From Anaerolineae bacterium (GTDB taxonomy: Bacteria; Chloroflexota; Anaerolineae; Aggregatilineales; Phototrophicaceae): 11,642 nt of DNA. Both the position numbers and the translations under genes were made by a program. Shown piece by piece: positions 1-6,643 of the stretch (its first letter is position 1; each line of letters begins with the position of its first letter). The stretch is taken from positions 1-11,642 of the forward strand of contig JAIOHO010001014.1 in the NCBI GenBank assembly GCA_019912905.1. Direction: 5' to 3'. The notes under the pieces are model-generated. The model searched no databases. It was not told the origin of the DNA and worked only from the letters and a program-made list of their open reading frames with translations.

Positions 1-121
1 TCCCGCTCACATCGACGACGCTTGAGCCTGTTTCAAACCGCCCGGCGTTGGTTACAACGACGATTAGCTCAAGATCAAGTGCCTGCCTTTCTCTCCTATC
101 GTCCTCTTTGGCAATTTGCAT
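1..121 (-). CDS. possible 5' end of an unidentified gene running off the left edge
   Basis: Reading the minus strand from an ATG at 121-119 gives 40 codons without a stop to the window edge, starting MQIAKEDDRRERQ and then a hydrophobic run LELIVVV. An in-frame stop lies just upstream (139-137), so this ATG would be the first possible start. I see no clear Shine-Dalgarno sequence before it, and a 40-codon open stretch can occur by chance. The composition (charged start, then a beta-strand-like run) looks somewhat protein-like, but I recognise no family. If real, it would be transcribed divergently from the hydrolase gene. Confidence 0.2.
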   Translation of the reverse strand, partial: MQIAKEDDRRERQALDLELIVVVTNAGRFETGSSVVDVSG

Positions 122-173
122 GAAAGTGTCAGGTTCTCAGCCAGGGCATTCTGCTGGCTCGCTTTGGCCCCTC

Positions 174-259
174 CCTAACCCTCGCTGTCCACAGGGACGC
201 TCCGGTTTTTAACCCTTCTCCCTGGAATTTGAGGAAGAAGGGTTGGAATGAGGGGGTTA
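174..259. repeat. folded C-rich/G-rich intergenic repeat
   Basis: A C-rich left side (TAACCCTC at 176-183) and a G-rich right side (GAGGGGGTTA, about 250-259) can pair with two bulged bases. Inside are two hairpins. The smaller is GTCC/GGAC at 187-190 and 195-198. The larger has AACCCTTCT (211-219) pairing perfectly with AGAAGGGTT (236-244), extended inside by CCT/AGG. This layout matches the C-rich hairpin repeats scattered between genes in many environmental bacterial genomes. A second element of similar layout lies at 9424-9521. Whether the two share descent cannot be settled by eye. Confidence 0.5.
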
Positions 260-336
260 AGTGACCCAACGAGCAGTCAGGGTCAGATCAGTCATTTGAT
301 GGTTCAAGAGGGCGCAAAATCCGCCAAGAAATTGAC

Positions 337-357
337 AGACCCTCATTTTTTGGGTCT
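337..357 (+). terminator. small hairpin, possible weak terminator or leader structure
   Basis: AGACCC (337-342) pairs with GGGTCT (352-357) across a T-rich nine-base loop, and CTTT follows. The stem is only six pairs, so termination would be weak. It lies about 40 bases before the hydrolase start, so it could also be part of that gene's leader. Confidence 0.25.
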
Positions 358-396
358 CTTTACTCCTGAAAGCAAACAGGGAAAGCGGAGGTTGCT

Positions 397-1161
397 GTGT
401 ATCAAACGGATAGGTATGAAGGCATGATTGCCGAAACCGTCACCATGCAGGGCGCCAATCATGAACCGATCAATGCTTACTTCGCCCGACCCTTAGGCCC
501 TGGCCCATTTCCGGGGATGGTGATCATTCACCATATGCCTGGATGGGATGAATGGTATCGACAGGCGACTCGTAAATTCGCCCATTATGGTTATGCGGCC
601 CTGTCTCCCAATCTCTACTTCCGCGCGGGGCATGGCACGCCGGAAGATGTCGCCGCCAAAGTGCGGGCCGAGGGAGGCGTGGCGGATGATCAGGTGATGG
701 GCGATCTCGAGGGGGCCATGCACTATCTGCGCTCATTGCCCTATGGGAATGGTAAAGTGGGTGTTTTCGGCACCTGCTCAGGCGGGCGACAGGCATTTCT
801 GGCGGGTTGTCGCGTTCAGGGCTTTGACGCTGTGGTCGATTGTTGGGGCGGGCGTGTGGTGATGACGCCGGAGGACTTAACCCCGAAATACCCGGTGAGT
901 CCCCTCGACTATACCGCCGATCTCACGTGTCCCCTCCTGGGCATCTTTGGGGATGAGGACAGCAGCCCGACGCCAGAGCAGGTCAACCAGCATGAAGCTG
1001 AATTGAAAAAGCACGGCAAAACGTATGAGTTCTACCGCTATCCTGACGCGGGGCATGGGTTCTTTTATGATCATCGCCCAAACTATCGGCAGGCCCAGGC
1101 GGTGGACGGCTGGCAGAAAGTCTTTGCGTTTCTTGAGAAGTATCTCGAACCTGTGGGTTAG
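397..1161 (+). CDS. dienelactone hydrolase family protein
   Basis: A 254-residue alpha/beta hydrolase of the dienelactone hydrolase (carboxymethylenebutenolidase) family, predicted cytoplasmic because no signal peptide is seen. The nucleophile elbow GTCSGG gives Cys127; Asp186 (GIFGDED) and His220 (DAGHGFF) complete the Cys-Asp-His triad typical of the family. The early HHMPGWDEW stretch (45-53) lines up with the oxyanion-side loop. The length is normal for a single-domain member. The GTG start is chosen because GGAGG stands five bases upstream at 387-391; the next in-frame Met is residue 10. Family members hydrolyse dienelactones from chlorocatechol breakdown or other small esters and lactones. 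No aromatic-degradation genes lie nearby, so the substrate is open. A small DUF6295-like gene follows after 34 bases and is probably co-transcribed. Confidence 0.9.
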   Translation: MYQTDRYEGMIAETVTMQGANHEPINAYFARPLGPGPFPGMVIIHHMPGWDEWYRQATRKFAHYGYAALSPNLYFRAGHGTPEDVAAKVRAEGGVADDQVMGDLEGAMHYLRSLPYGNGKVGVFGTCSGGRQAFLAGCRVQGFDAVVDCWGGRVVMTPEDLTPKYPVSPLDYTADLTCPLLGIFGDEDSSPTPEQVNQHEAELKKHGKTYEFYRYPDAGHGFFYDHRPNYRQAQAVDGWQKVFAFLEKYLEPVG

Positions 1162-1195
1162 GTGGTTGGATGGATCGATTAAAAGGAGCCTCAGC

Positions 1196-1462
1196 ATGTG
1201 CACGATGATTGTGGAACAGATCAAAATCGAGGGCAGCGGCAAAGGGCTGAACGGGTGGTTCGTTCTTCAGGAAGCCAATGTCTCCTATGATCATCCGTTT
1301 AATGCGCCGATGGAACATGCCCTGAACATCGACTTTGTGAATGAAGCGCAGGGGCCTGGGGCACGTGTGGCGGTAGAACTCAGTGCCGAAGCAGCCCGGG
1401 CGCTGGTTCAGGCGATTCAGTCGGTTCTGGAACGAGCCGACGAGGGTGGTCATATCGTCTAA
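1196..1462 (+). CDS. small DUF6295-like protein
   Basis: An 88-residue soluble protein starting MCTMIVEQIKIEGSGKG, with conserved-looking segments GWFVLQEANVSYDHPF, ALNIDFVNEA and RVAVELSAEAARALVQAI. From memory this resembles the short family named DUF6295, whose members begin MCT and carry the same SGKG...GWF...DHP...LNIDF pattern; the biochemical role is unknown. The ATG at 1196 is chosen because AAAAGGAG (1181-1188) stands at proper distance and because the family starts there. An in-frame upstream extension exists but overlaps the hydrolase gene. The 34-base gap to the hydrolase suggests one operon and a shared pathway. No membrane segment or known catalytic motif is visible. The same ribosome-binding block recurs almost unchanged before the UROD-family gene (5070-5087). 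Confidence 0.75.
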   Translation: MCTMIVEQIKIEGSGKGLNGWFVLQEANVSYDHPFNAPMEHALNIDFVNEAQGPGARVAVELSAEAARALVQAIQSVLERADEGGHIV

Positions 1463-1476
1463 GCCATTCGGCTTTT
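1460..1476 (+). terminator. possible small intrinsic terminator after the DUF6295-like gene
   Basis: AAGCC (1461-1465) pairs with GGCTT (1470-1474) around a four-base loop, and the right arm runs into a short T run. The hairpin begins inside the stop codon. Five pairs is weak, but the position at the operon end fits. Confidence 0.35.
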
Positions 1477-1582
1477 AGCGATCAGTTTCAAGCAAGGTCG
1501 ATTTAAATGTTTCAGCACCGATTGGACCGCGTGATATGCGACGACGATCCATACGCAGCCACTTCTGAGCCTGGCAGCCGCC

Positions 1583-4500
1583 ATGTCTGATGTGTTTATT
1601 TCGTATTCCCGGCGCGATAAGCTCTTTGTCCAGCACCTGTTTGATCGGCTCGAACAACACGGCCACGAGACCTGGGTGGATTGGGACGACATCGAATACG
1701 CCGAGGACTGGTGGCGCAAAATCTGCGCGGGCATCGAGTCTGCCGACAACTTCATCTTTATCATGACCCCGGACTCGATCCGCTCGAAAATTTGCTTTGA
1801 CGAGATCGAGTTCGCGGTGGGCTGTAATAAGCGCATCATCCCGGTGCTGCGGCGCGAGATTGATGACGAGGCCGACCAGCAGCGTATGCACCCCGCCCTG
1901 AGGAGTCATAACTGGCTGCCGCTGCGGGACGATGCAATCACCGATGACAGCCTTCAGGTCCTGCTGGGCACGATCGCCCGCGATCCCGAACACGTCCAGG
2001 CGCATACCCGCTTCCTGATGCGCGCACGAGAGTGGGAACGCGCGGAACGTAATGCCAGCCTGCTGCTGCGCGGGGATGATCTCAAGCAGGCTGAGAACTG
2101 GCTGGCGGCGGGGGTCAACCGGGAGCCAGTTCCGACGCCGCTGCAAGCCGAATATATCAACGCCAGCCGGATCGCCCAGCGCAGCCGCCAGCGGAGTCTG
2201 TTCATCGGCGTTGCCCTGGCCCTGGTGATCTCGATAGGACTGGCAATTTTGTCGTTTGGGTTGTTCCGGCAGTCTGAGGAGCGCCGCGTCGAATCCGATC
2301 AGCGCGGGACGGCGGTCGCACAGCAGGCCGCCACAGCAACCCTGGCGTTGGGCGCAGCGGAGATCAACCTGCGCCAGGCCTGGGATGCCCAGTCTCGCCT
2401 GCTGGCCGATTTTTCGCGCCAGGAGCTGGCGTCGGGTCACACGCAGACGGCGCTGCTGCTGGCGCTGGAATCGCTGGGGCATGTCGTAGAGGGCGTGGTC
2501 AATCAGGAGAACACCGCCGCGCTCCGTAATGTGCTGGCGTCTCCGGCGGAGGTGCTGCATCTGGTCCATGACGATGCTGTCCTGGGTGCCAGATGGAATG
2601 CCGACTTGAGCCGGATTCTGACCTATTCCCTGGATGGGACCGCTCGATTATGGGATACGCACAGCGGCAGCGCGCTCTGGACGGTGCGACACGATGCGGC
2701 GATCCTCTCCGCCACCTGGAATGCCGGTCAGTCGCAGATTCTGACCGCCTCGTCGGATGGCACGGCGCGCATCTGGGATGCCGACAGCGGCGAGAATCTG
2801 CGGACTCTGCAACATGAGGGTGCGGTCTGGGCAGGAATCTGGTTTGACGACGAACACCGCATTCTGACGTTGGAGAATGAAGTCATCCAGGATGCCAGCA
2901 GCGCGAATCCGGGGCAGTATGCCGGTCGGGTTCATATCTGGGCGGCTGATGACGGTCGCGAACTGCTGCATCTGGATCATCCCAATCTCGTTCGGTCCGC
3001 CAGGATCAGCAGCGATGGCACCCACATCCTGACAAGCTGTGACGACGGCTTTGCCCGTATCTGGGATGCAGAAAGCGGACAGATGCTCCTGGCCCTGCCG
3101 CATGATAGCGCTGTATTTCTGGCGGTCTTCAACCCGGACGAAACCCGCATCCTTACGATCGCCAGGGAACTGAGCCAGACCGTCGAAGTCCGCGCTGGAA
3201 GCTCCATCAACGTGTGGAATGCTGAAACGGGTGAAGAACTGCTCGACCTGCCTTATCCTGGGATCGCGGCCTCTTTGCCCATCTGGAATCGGGATGGCAC
3301 GCGCATCCTGACGACCTCCAGCGATCCTGACGGTCAATGGGGCCTGGTGCAGGTGTGGGATGCGGAAAGCGGGGACGAACTGCTGGCGCTGCGGCAGGTC
3401 GCAAACAGCGGCGACCTCGGCGCACCGGAGCCGCAGGCCGTCTGGAACGCGGACGAAACGCGTATCCTGTCCTGGGCGGGGAGTACCATCCGCGTGTGGG
3501 ACGCTGAGTCCGGCGACGTGCTGCGCACCCTGCGCCATGAGGCCGTCGTGCGCGGTGCCATCTGGAGCAAAGATGAGGCCCGCGTGATGGCCTGGGACAA
3601 CGACGGAGTGATCCAGGTGTGGGATGTGGGCAATCAGGACATGCTGATGACCCTGCGGCATGACGGGACTGTGGGAGGGGCGCGCTGGAACGACGATGAG
3701 AGCGCGATTTTGTCGTGGTCGGATGATGGCACCGCCCGGCTGTGGAATGCCTCGGACCCCACCAGGCTGCTTGAAATTAACACAGATTCTCCCTTCGGCG
3801 GGGCGGTCTGGAATCCCGATGGCACCGAGATCGCATTCTGGTCTGGCCCTGACGCCGCAGTATGGGACCCTGAAGCGGGGGAGCGCCTGTATCCCATCGA
3901 CCATGCCGGCGAAACCGTTCATGGTATGAGCTGGAACCGCGCTGGCAGCCAGATTCTGTCGTGGGGCCGGGATGGTACCGCGCGGCTGTGGGATGCCACC
4001 GATGGCCGCGAAATCCTCAGCCTGCGGCACAACGAGGTGGTGTTGGAAGCCCAGTGGAGTCCCGACGAGACCCGGCTGCTGACGCGCACATTGGACGGCT
4101 GGCTGCATGTCTGGGACCTCGTCCGCGCGACCAAGCTTTTTCCGGCGGTGAAGGTCCTGTCAAGTGGGGCAGGGGGGGCGCTCTGGAGTCCCGATAATCG
4201 CCACATTCTGAGCTGGTCCTCGGATGAAGGTACCCTGCGCCTGTGGGATGCAGACAGCGGCACGGAAGTCCAGTCGATCCCCAGTGAGCCAGGATTCATC
4301 GGCGCGGCCTGGAACCCGGCGGGCACGCGCATCCTGTACTGGAACAACGGGGATTCCGCCCATATCTGGGATGTCGCGGCAGGTGCGGAAGAGTTGACTC
4401 TGCTGCAAGTCACGCGGCGCGCAGACCTGGAGAACTTTAACAATGCCATCAGCGGCGGCCTGTGGAGTGCCGATGGCCGCCGCGTCCTGACCTGGACGAC

Positions 4501-4921
4501 TTATGGGGACATCCGCATCTGGGATGCAGAAGACGGAACCGAACTCATTGCGGTGGATGACTGTGGGGACCAGGTGCAGTGGAGTGCCGATGAAACCCGG
4601 CTGCTGTGTGGCCGCAATTTGTCCGCGAACGATGGTATTCGAGTCTGGGATATTGCTCAGGGCGAGGTGGTGCTCGAATACCCGCTTGAGGTCACGGGCC
4701 AGATCGACAGCGTGGCCTGGAATGCGGAGGAAGGGCGTATCCTGGCCTGGACCATTCTGGATGCATCGGCCTATGTCTGGATTGCGGATATTCAGGAACT
4801 GGTCGCGATCGGCCAGGCCCGCAGCTACCGCGAACTGACTTCTGAAGAGCGGGCGCAGTTCTTCCTCCCGCCTGTATCCTCATCTGGCGCGGATCAGGCA
4901 GCCCAACTCGGCCCGCCCTGA
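1583..4921 (+). CDS. TIR domain - transmembrane - WD40 repeat protein
   Basis: A 1112-residue protein. Residues 1-about 130 form a TIR domain: it starts SDVFISYSRRD, then WVDWDDIEYAEDWW, and SKICFDEIEFA, where Glu74 aligns with the catalytic glutamate of NAD-cleaving TIR domains (C-x-x-E). Residues about 145-200 carry a linker common in such sensors (LLRGDDLKQAENWLAAG, then EYINASR). Residues about 205-228 are one hydrophobic membrane segment preceded by arginines. Residues 229-320 look helical and end with the TALLLALESL motif usual before WD40 arrays. Residues about 324-1079 hold some 17 WD40-like blades of roughly 44 residues, most ending RVWDAESG-like. The tail RELTSEERAQFFLPP resembles the closing motif of related proteins. 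The ATG at 1583 is set by an in-frame stop upstream and by the TIR start; the Shine-Dalgarno sequence is weak. Bacterial TIR domains often deplete NAD or make signal nucleotides in defence; a role here is inference. There is no NTPase domain between TIR and WD40 and no obvious defence partner gene. Confidence 0.9.
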   Translation: MSDVFISYSRRDKLFVQHLFDRLEQHGHETWVDWDDIEYAEDWWRKICAGIESADNFIFIMTPDSIRSKICFDEIEFAVGCNKRIIPVLRREIDDEADQQRMHPALRSHNWLPLRDDAITDDSLQVLLGTIARDPEHVQAHTRFLMRAREWERAERNASLLLRGDDLKQAENWLAAGVNREPVPTPLQAEYINASRIAQRSRQRSLFIGVALALVISIGLAILSFGLFRQSEERRVESDQRGTAVAQQAATATLALGAAEINLRQAWDAQSRLLADFSRQELASGHTQTALLLALESLGHVVEGVVNQENTAALRNVLASPAEVLHLVHDDAVLGARWNADLSRILTYSLDGTARLWDTHSGSALWTVRHDAAILSATWNAGQSQILTASSDGTARIWDADSGENLRTLQHEGAVWAGIWFDDEHRILTLENEVIQDASSANPGQYAGRVHIWAADDGRELLHLDHPNLVRSARISSDGTHILTSCDDGFARIWDAESGQMLLALPHDSAVFLAVFNPDETRILTIARELSQTVEVRAGSSINVWNAETGEELLDLPYPGIAASLPIWNRDGTRILTTSSDPDGQWGLVQVWDAESGDELLALRQVANSGDLGAPEPQAVWNADETRILSWAGSTIRVWDAESGDVLRTLRHEAVVRGAIWSKDEARVMAWDNDGVIQVWDVGNQDMLMTLRHDGTVGGARWNDDESAILSWSDDGTARLWNASDPTRLLEINTDSPFGGAVWNPDGTEIAFWSGPDAAVWDPEAGERLYPIDHAGETVHGMSWNRAGSQILSWGRDGTARLWDATDGREILSLRHNEVVLEAQWSPDETRLLTRTLDGWLHVWDLVRATKLFPAVKVLSSGAGGALWSPDNRHILSWSSDEGTLRLWDADSGTEVQSIPSEPGFIGAAWNPAGTRILYWNNGDSAHIWDVAAGAEELTLLQVTRRADLENFNNAISGGLWSADGRRVLTWTTYGDIRIWDAEDGTELIAVDDCGDQVQWSADETRLLCGRNLSANDGIRVWDIAQGEVVLEYPLEVTGQIDSVAWNAEEGRILAWTILDASAYVWIADIQELVAIGQARSYRELTSEERAQFFLPPVSSSGADQAAQLGPP

Positions 4922-4935
4922 TTGTGTCACAAAGG

Positions 4936-4973
4936 CGGCCTGAATACATCCACTGCCGACGGTGAGCAGGCCG
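4936..4973 (+). terminator. hairpin after the TIR-WD40 gene
   Basis: CGGCCTG (4936-4942) pairs perfectly with CAGGCCG (4967-4973) over a 24-base loop, starting 15 bases after the stop codon. No T run follows, so it is a poor intrinsic terminator. It may protect the transcript end or serve as a factor-dependent stop. Confidence 0.25.
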
Positions 4974-5000
4974 TCCCAAATCGGATTCCTGCCGATGGCC

Positions 5001-5013
5001 TGCATCGAATGCA
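5001..5013. promoter_or_regulatory. palindrome TGCAT-CGA-ATGCA, candidate operator
   Basis: TGCAT (5001-5005) and ATGCA (5009-5013) are perfect inverted halves with a three-base centre. The site lies where the -35 box should be relative to the extended -10 at 5030-5038, a position typical of an activator or repressor site. No cognate regulator can be named. Confidence 0.3.
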
Positions 5014-5029
5014 TGGATTCCCTTCCTCT

Positions 5030-5038
5030 TGTTACAAT
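5030..5038 (+). promoter_or_regulatory. candidate extended -10 promoter for the UROD-family gene
   Basis: TGT followed by TACAAT (5033-5038) matches the extended -10 form TGnTATAAT with one change. No -35 box is visible at 16-18 bases, which is tolerated for extended -10 promoters. Transcription would start near 5045, giving a leader of about 40 bases before the ATG at 5085. Confidence 0.4.
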
Positions 5039-5084
5039 GAGGATATGCGAATGTGCATCTGGAATGACCAAAAGGAGCATCAGC

Positions 5085-6311
5085 ATGAACAGCCGTGAGC
5101 GTGTGCAGGCTGCATTGAATCATCAGGAGCCTGATCGCGTTCCCATTGATTTTTCGGGTCACCGCTCGTCAGGGATTGCCGCGATCGCCTATGCCAAACT
5201 GCGGCAGCATCTGGGCCTTGAGCCGAAGCCGATCCGGGTCTATGACCTGGTCCAGCAATTGGCGATCGTCGATGAGGATGTCCTCGACCGCTTCCACGTC
5301 GATACCATCGAACTGGGGCGCGGCTTCGCGCTGGAGGATTCCGCCTGGGCCGATTGGGTCCTGCCGGATGGCACGCCCTGCCAGGTACCGGCCTGGTCGG
5401 TCCCGGAGCGTGACGACGCCCAGCAGCGCTGGATCGTTCGCTCGAAAAGCGGGCGAATCCTCGCCGAGATGCCGTATGGCGCGCTGTACTTCACCCAGAC
5501 CTATTTTCCGCTGATGGATGGCCCGGATGATGAAGCTGCCATCGCCGCCGCCTTCGACGAAAGTATGTGGACGGCGATCGCTTCGCCGCCGGGTCCGCTG
5601 GGCGATCGCGCCTTTGCGGAAGGGGCACGGGCGCTGCGCGCATCCACTGATCGGGCCATCCTTGGCCTGTTCGGTGGCAACCTGTTAGAAGTGGGACAAT
5701 TTTTTTATCGCAACGATCAGTTTTTTATCATGATGGCTGCCGAGCCGGAACGCACCGAACGTTTTCTGGACTGTATCACGGAGATTCACCTCGATAAGCT
5801 GGAGCGTTTTTTGGCGACGGTCGGCGACTCGATTGACATCATCATGTTTGGCGATGACCTGGGGATGCAGACCGGCCCACAGATGTCCCCGGCCATGTAC
5901 CGGCGCTATTTTAAGCCGCGGCACAGCCGCATGTGGCGGCGGGTCAAGGAACTCAAACCGCACGTCAAGGTGATGCTGCACTGCTGCGGCAGCGTCCGCA
6001 AGCTGCTGCCGGACCTGATCGACGCCGGTCTGGATGCCATGAACCCGATCCAGATTCGCAGCGTCGGGATGGACGCCGCCGGGTTGAAGGCGGATTTCGG
6101 CCAGGACATTACCCTGTGGGGCGGCGGCTGCGATACGCAGGTCGTGCTGATGGAGGATAACCTCGAAAAGATCGCCGATCATGTGCGGGAGCAGGTTCGG
6201 ATTCTAAACCCAGGCGGGGGCTTTGTCTTCCAGCAGGTCCATAATATCCTGGCGACCGTCCCGCCGGAGAACGTCGTCGCCATGTTTGACGCGGTTCATT
6301 CCGGCGGCTGA
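5085..6311 (+). CDS. uroporphyrinogen decarboxylase family protein, methyltransferase-like
   Basis: A 408-residue cytoplasmic protein of the UROD/MtaA-CmuA superfamily (TIM barrel). It opens with NSRERVQAALNHQEPDRVP, the usual start of the non-HemE branch. The middle has FGDDLGMQTGPQMSPAMYRR (about 255-274). HCCGSVRKLLPDLIDAGLDA (about 299-318) is followed by NPIQ, and WGGGCDTQ (345-352) carries Cys349. His299, Cys301 and Cys349 fit the His-x-Cys...Cys zinc site of corrinoid methyltransferases such as MtaA; Cys300 is an extra neighbour. The MRQAGRY-like signature of HemE is missing, so heme synthesis is unlikely. The ATG at 5085 is chosen because AAAAGGAG (5070-5077) lies before it and the family starts at NSRERV; the upstream in-frame extension looks non-coding. 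No corrinoid protein gene is in the window, so substrate and methyl acceptor are unknown. The downstream importer could supply a substrate, which is inference. Confidence 0.88.
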   Translation: MNSRERVQAALNHQEPDRVPIDFSGHRSSGIAAIAYAKLRQHLGLEPKPIRVYDLVQQLAIVDEDVLDRFHVDTIELGRGFALEDSAWADWVLPDGTPCQVPAWSVPERDDAQQRWIVRSKSGRILAEMPYGALYFTQTYFPLMDGPDDEAAIAAAFDESMWTAIASPPGPLGDRAFAEGARALRASTDRAILGLFGGNLLEVGQFFYRNDQFFIMMAAEPERTERFLDCITEIHLDKLERFLATVGDSIDIIMFGDDLGMQTGPQMSPAMYRRYFKPRHSRMWRRVKELKPHVKVMLHCCGSVRKLLPDLIDAGLDAMNPIQIRSVGMDAAGLKADFGQDITLWGGGCDTQVVLMEDNLEKIADHVREQVRILNPGGGFVFQQVHNILATVPPENVVAMFDAVHSGG

Positions 6312-6328
6312 GTCGGCATGCATCAGAA

Positions 6329-6360
6329 GTGGGTGCGCGCCTCGGCAGCGTCGCACCCAC
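6329..6360 (+). terminator. strong hairpin after the UROD-family gene
   Basis: GTGGGTGCG (6329-6337) pairs perfectly with CGCACCCAC (6352-6360). The stem continues inside with CGC/GCG after one bulged base, leaving a seven-base loop. It starts 17 bases after the stop codon. The lack of a T run makes it an atypical terminator, but position and stability suggest the transcript ends here. Confidence 0.5.
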
Positions 6361-6369
6361 GTTCACGGA

Positions 6370-6597
6370 TTACGCCACCTTTTCCCTCAATTCGACGGAT
6401 CTTGTTCCAGCCTGGGCCAAATCGTGCTGGACACTCTGGCGGGTCTCACTGCACTGAAACAAGGGAATAAATGGTTCGAAATAGTCTTCAAATGAACCGA
6501 CCCAGGCGGTCAGACTCTCGAAATCCACGATCTCACTGCACTTTTCGCCAGCGTGCGCCCGCATTTCCCTTAAATGGCATTGTATAACTATGCACAT
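6370..6597 (-). pseudogene. possible N-terminal remnant of an IS701-like transposase
   Basis: The minus strand reads 75 codons, including WVGSFEDYFEPFIPLFQCSE, TRQSVQHDL and AGTRSVELREKVA. The pattern W..F..yF.P....F...E.R.....L followed by G.R.sVE...E resembles the N-terminal region of IS701-family DDE transposases, which run to several hundred residues. Here the frame stops after that region and no catalytic DDE part follows; the UROD-family gene lies beyond. The assignment is from remembered patterns, not alignment. If right, it is a decayed insertion in the 330-base gap between the UROD-family gene and the regulator, consistent with the local drop in G+C. No terminal inverted repeats or target duplication were found. 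Alternatively it is a small unknown gene on the opposite strand; an internal Met at residue 12 could be its start. Confidence 0.42.
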
Positions 6598-6613
6598 TGC
6601 CCATAGCGCTCAT

Positions 6614-6643
6614 TTGCTTTTAAGGTTGGTCTTACCCTATAAT
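6614..6643 (+). promoter_or_regulatory. promoter of the GntR regulator gene
   Basis: A perfect TATAAT stands at 6638-6643 with a weak -35 candidate TTGCTT at 6614-6619 (18-base spacer). Transcription would start near 6650, leaving a leader of about 27 bases. This placement argues against the ATG at 6642, which lies inside the -10 box, as the start of the regulator. Confidence 0.55.

Larger units (their letters stand above)
1..396. other. mostly non-coding stretch upstream of the hydrolase gene
   Basis: No convincing gene lies here. The stretch is richer in A+T than the coding regions that follow. It contains a folded C-rich/G-rich repeat at about 174-259, a small hairpin at 337-357, and the ribosome binding site GGAGG (387-391) of the next gene. 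A perfect TTGACA occurs at 332-337, but no good -10 box stands at the proper distance. The first 121 bases are open on the minus strand (separate entry). Confidence 0.6.

Noticed and set aside
332..364. Perfect TTGACA as the -35 box of the hydrolase promoter
   Set aside because: No acceptable -10 box stands 16-19 bases downstream, and a hairpin begins within the hexamer, so I do not call a promoter.
1475..2569. Open minus-strand frame of 364 codons opposite the TIR region
   Set aside because: It is arginine- and glutamine-rich with no recognisable domain, while the + strand encodes a clear TIR domain and membrane helix.
2648..4108. Open minus-strand frame of 486 codons opposite the WD40 region
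   Set aside because: It mirrors the WD40 repeats (recurring IPxPG/QxxF-like units) and has no independent motif; the + strand coding evidence is overwhelming.
1583..4921. WD40 tandem units as a CRISPR-like or recent DNA repeat array
   Set aside because: The periodicity is at protein level (about 44 residues) with divergent codons inside one continuous frame; there are no identical repeats or spacers.
4962..5084. Longer in-frame start for the UROD-family protein
   Set aside because: The 41 extra residues look non-coding and overlap the candidate promoter and operator. The family start and AAAAGGAG both point to 5085.
5085..6311. True uroporphyrinogen decarboxylase HemE
   Set aside because: The MRQAGRY-type signature near the N-terminus is absent and a methyltransferase-like zinc site is present; no heme genes are nearby.
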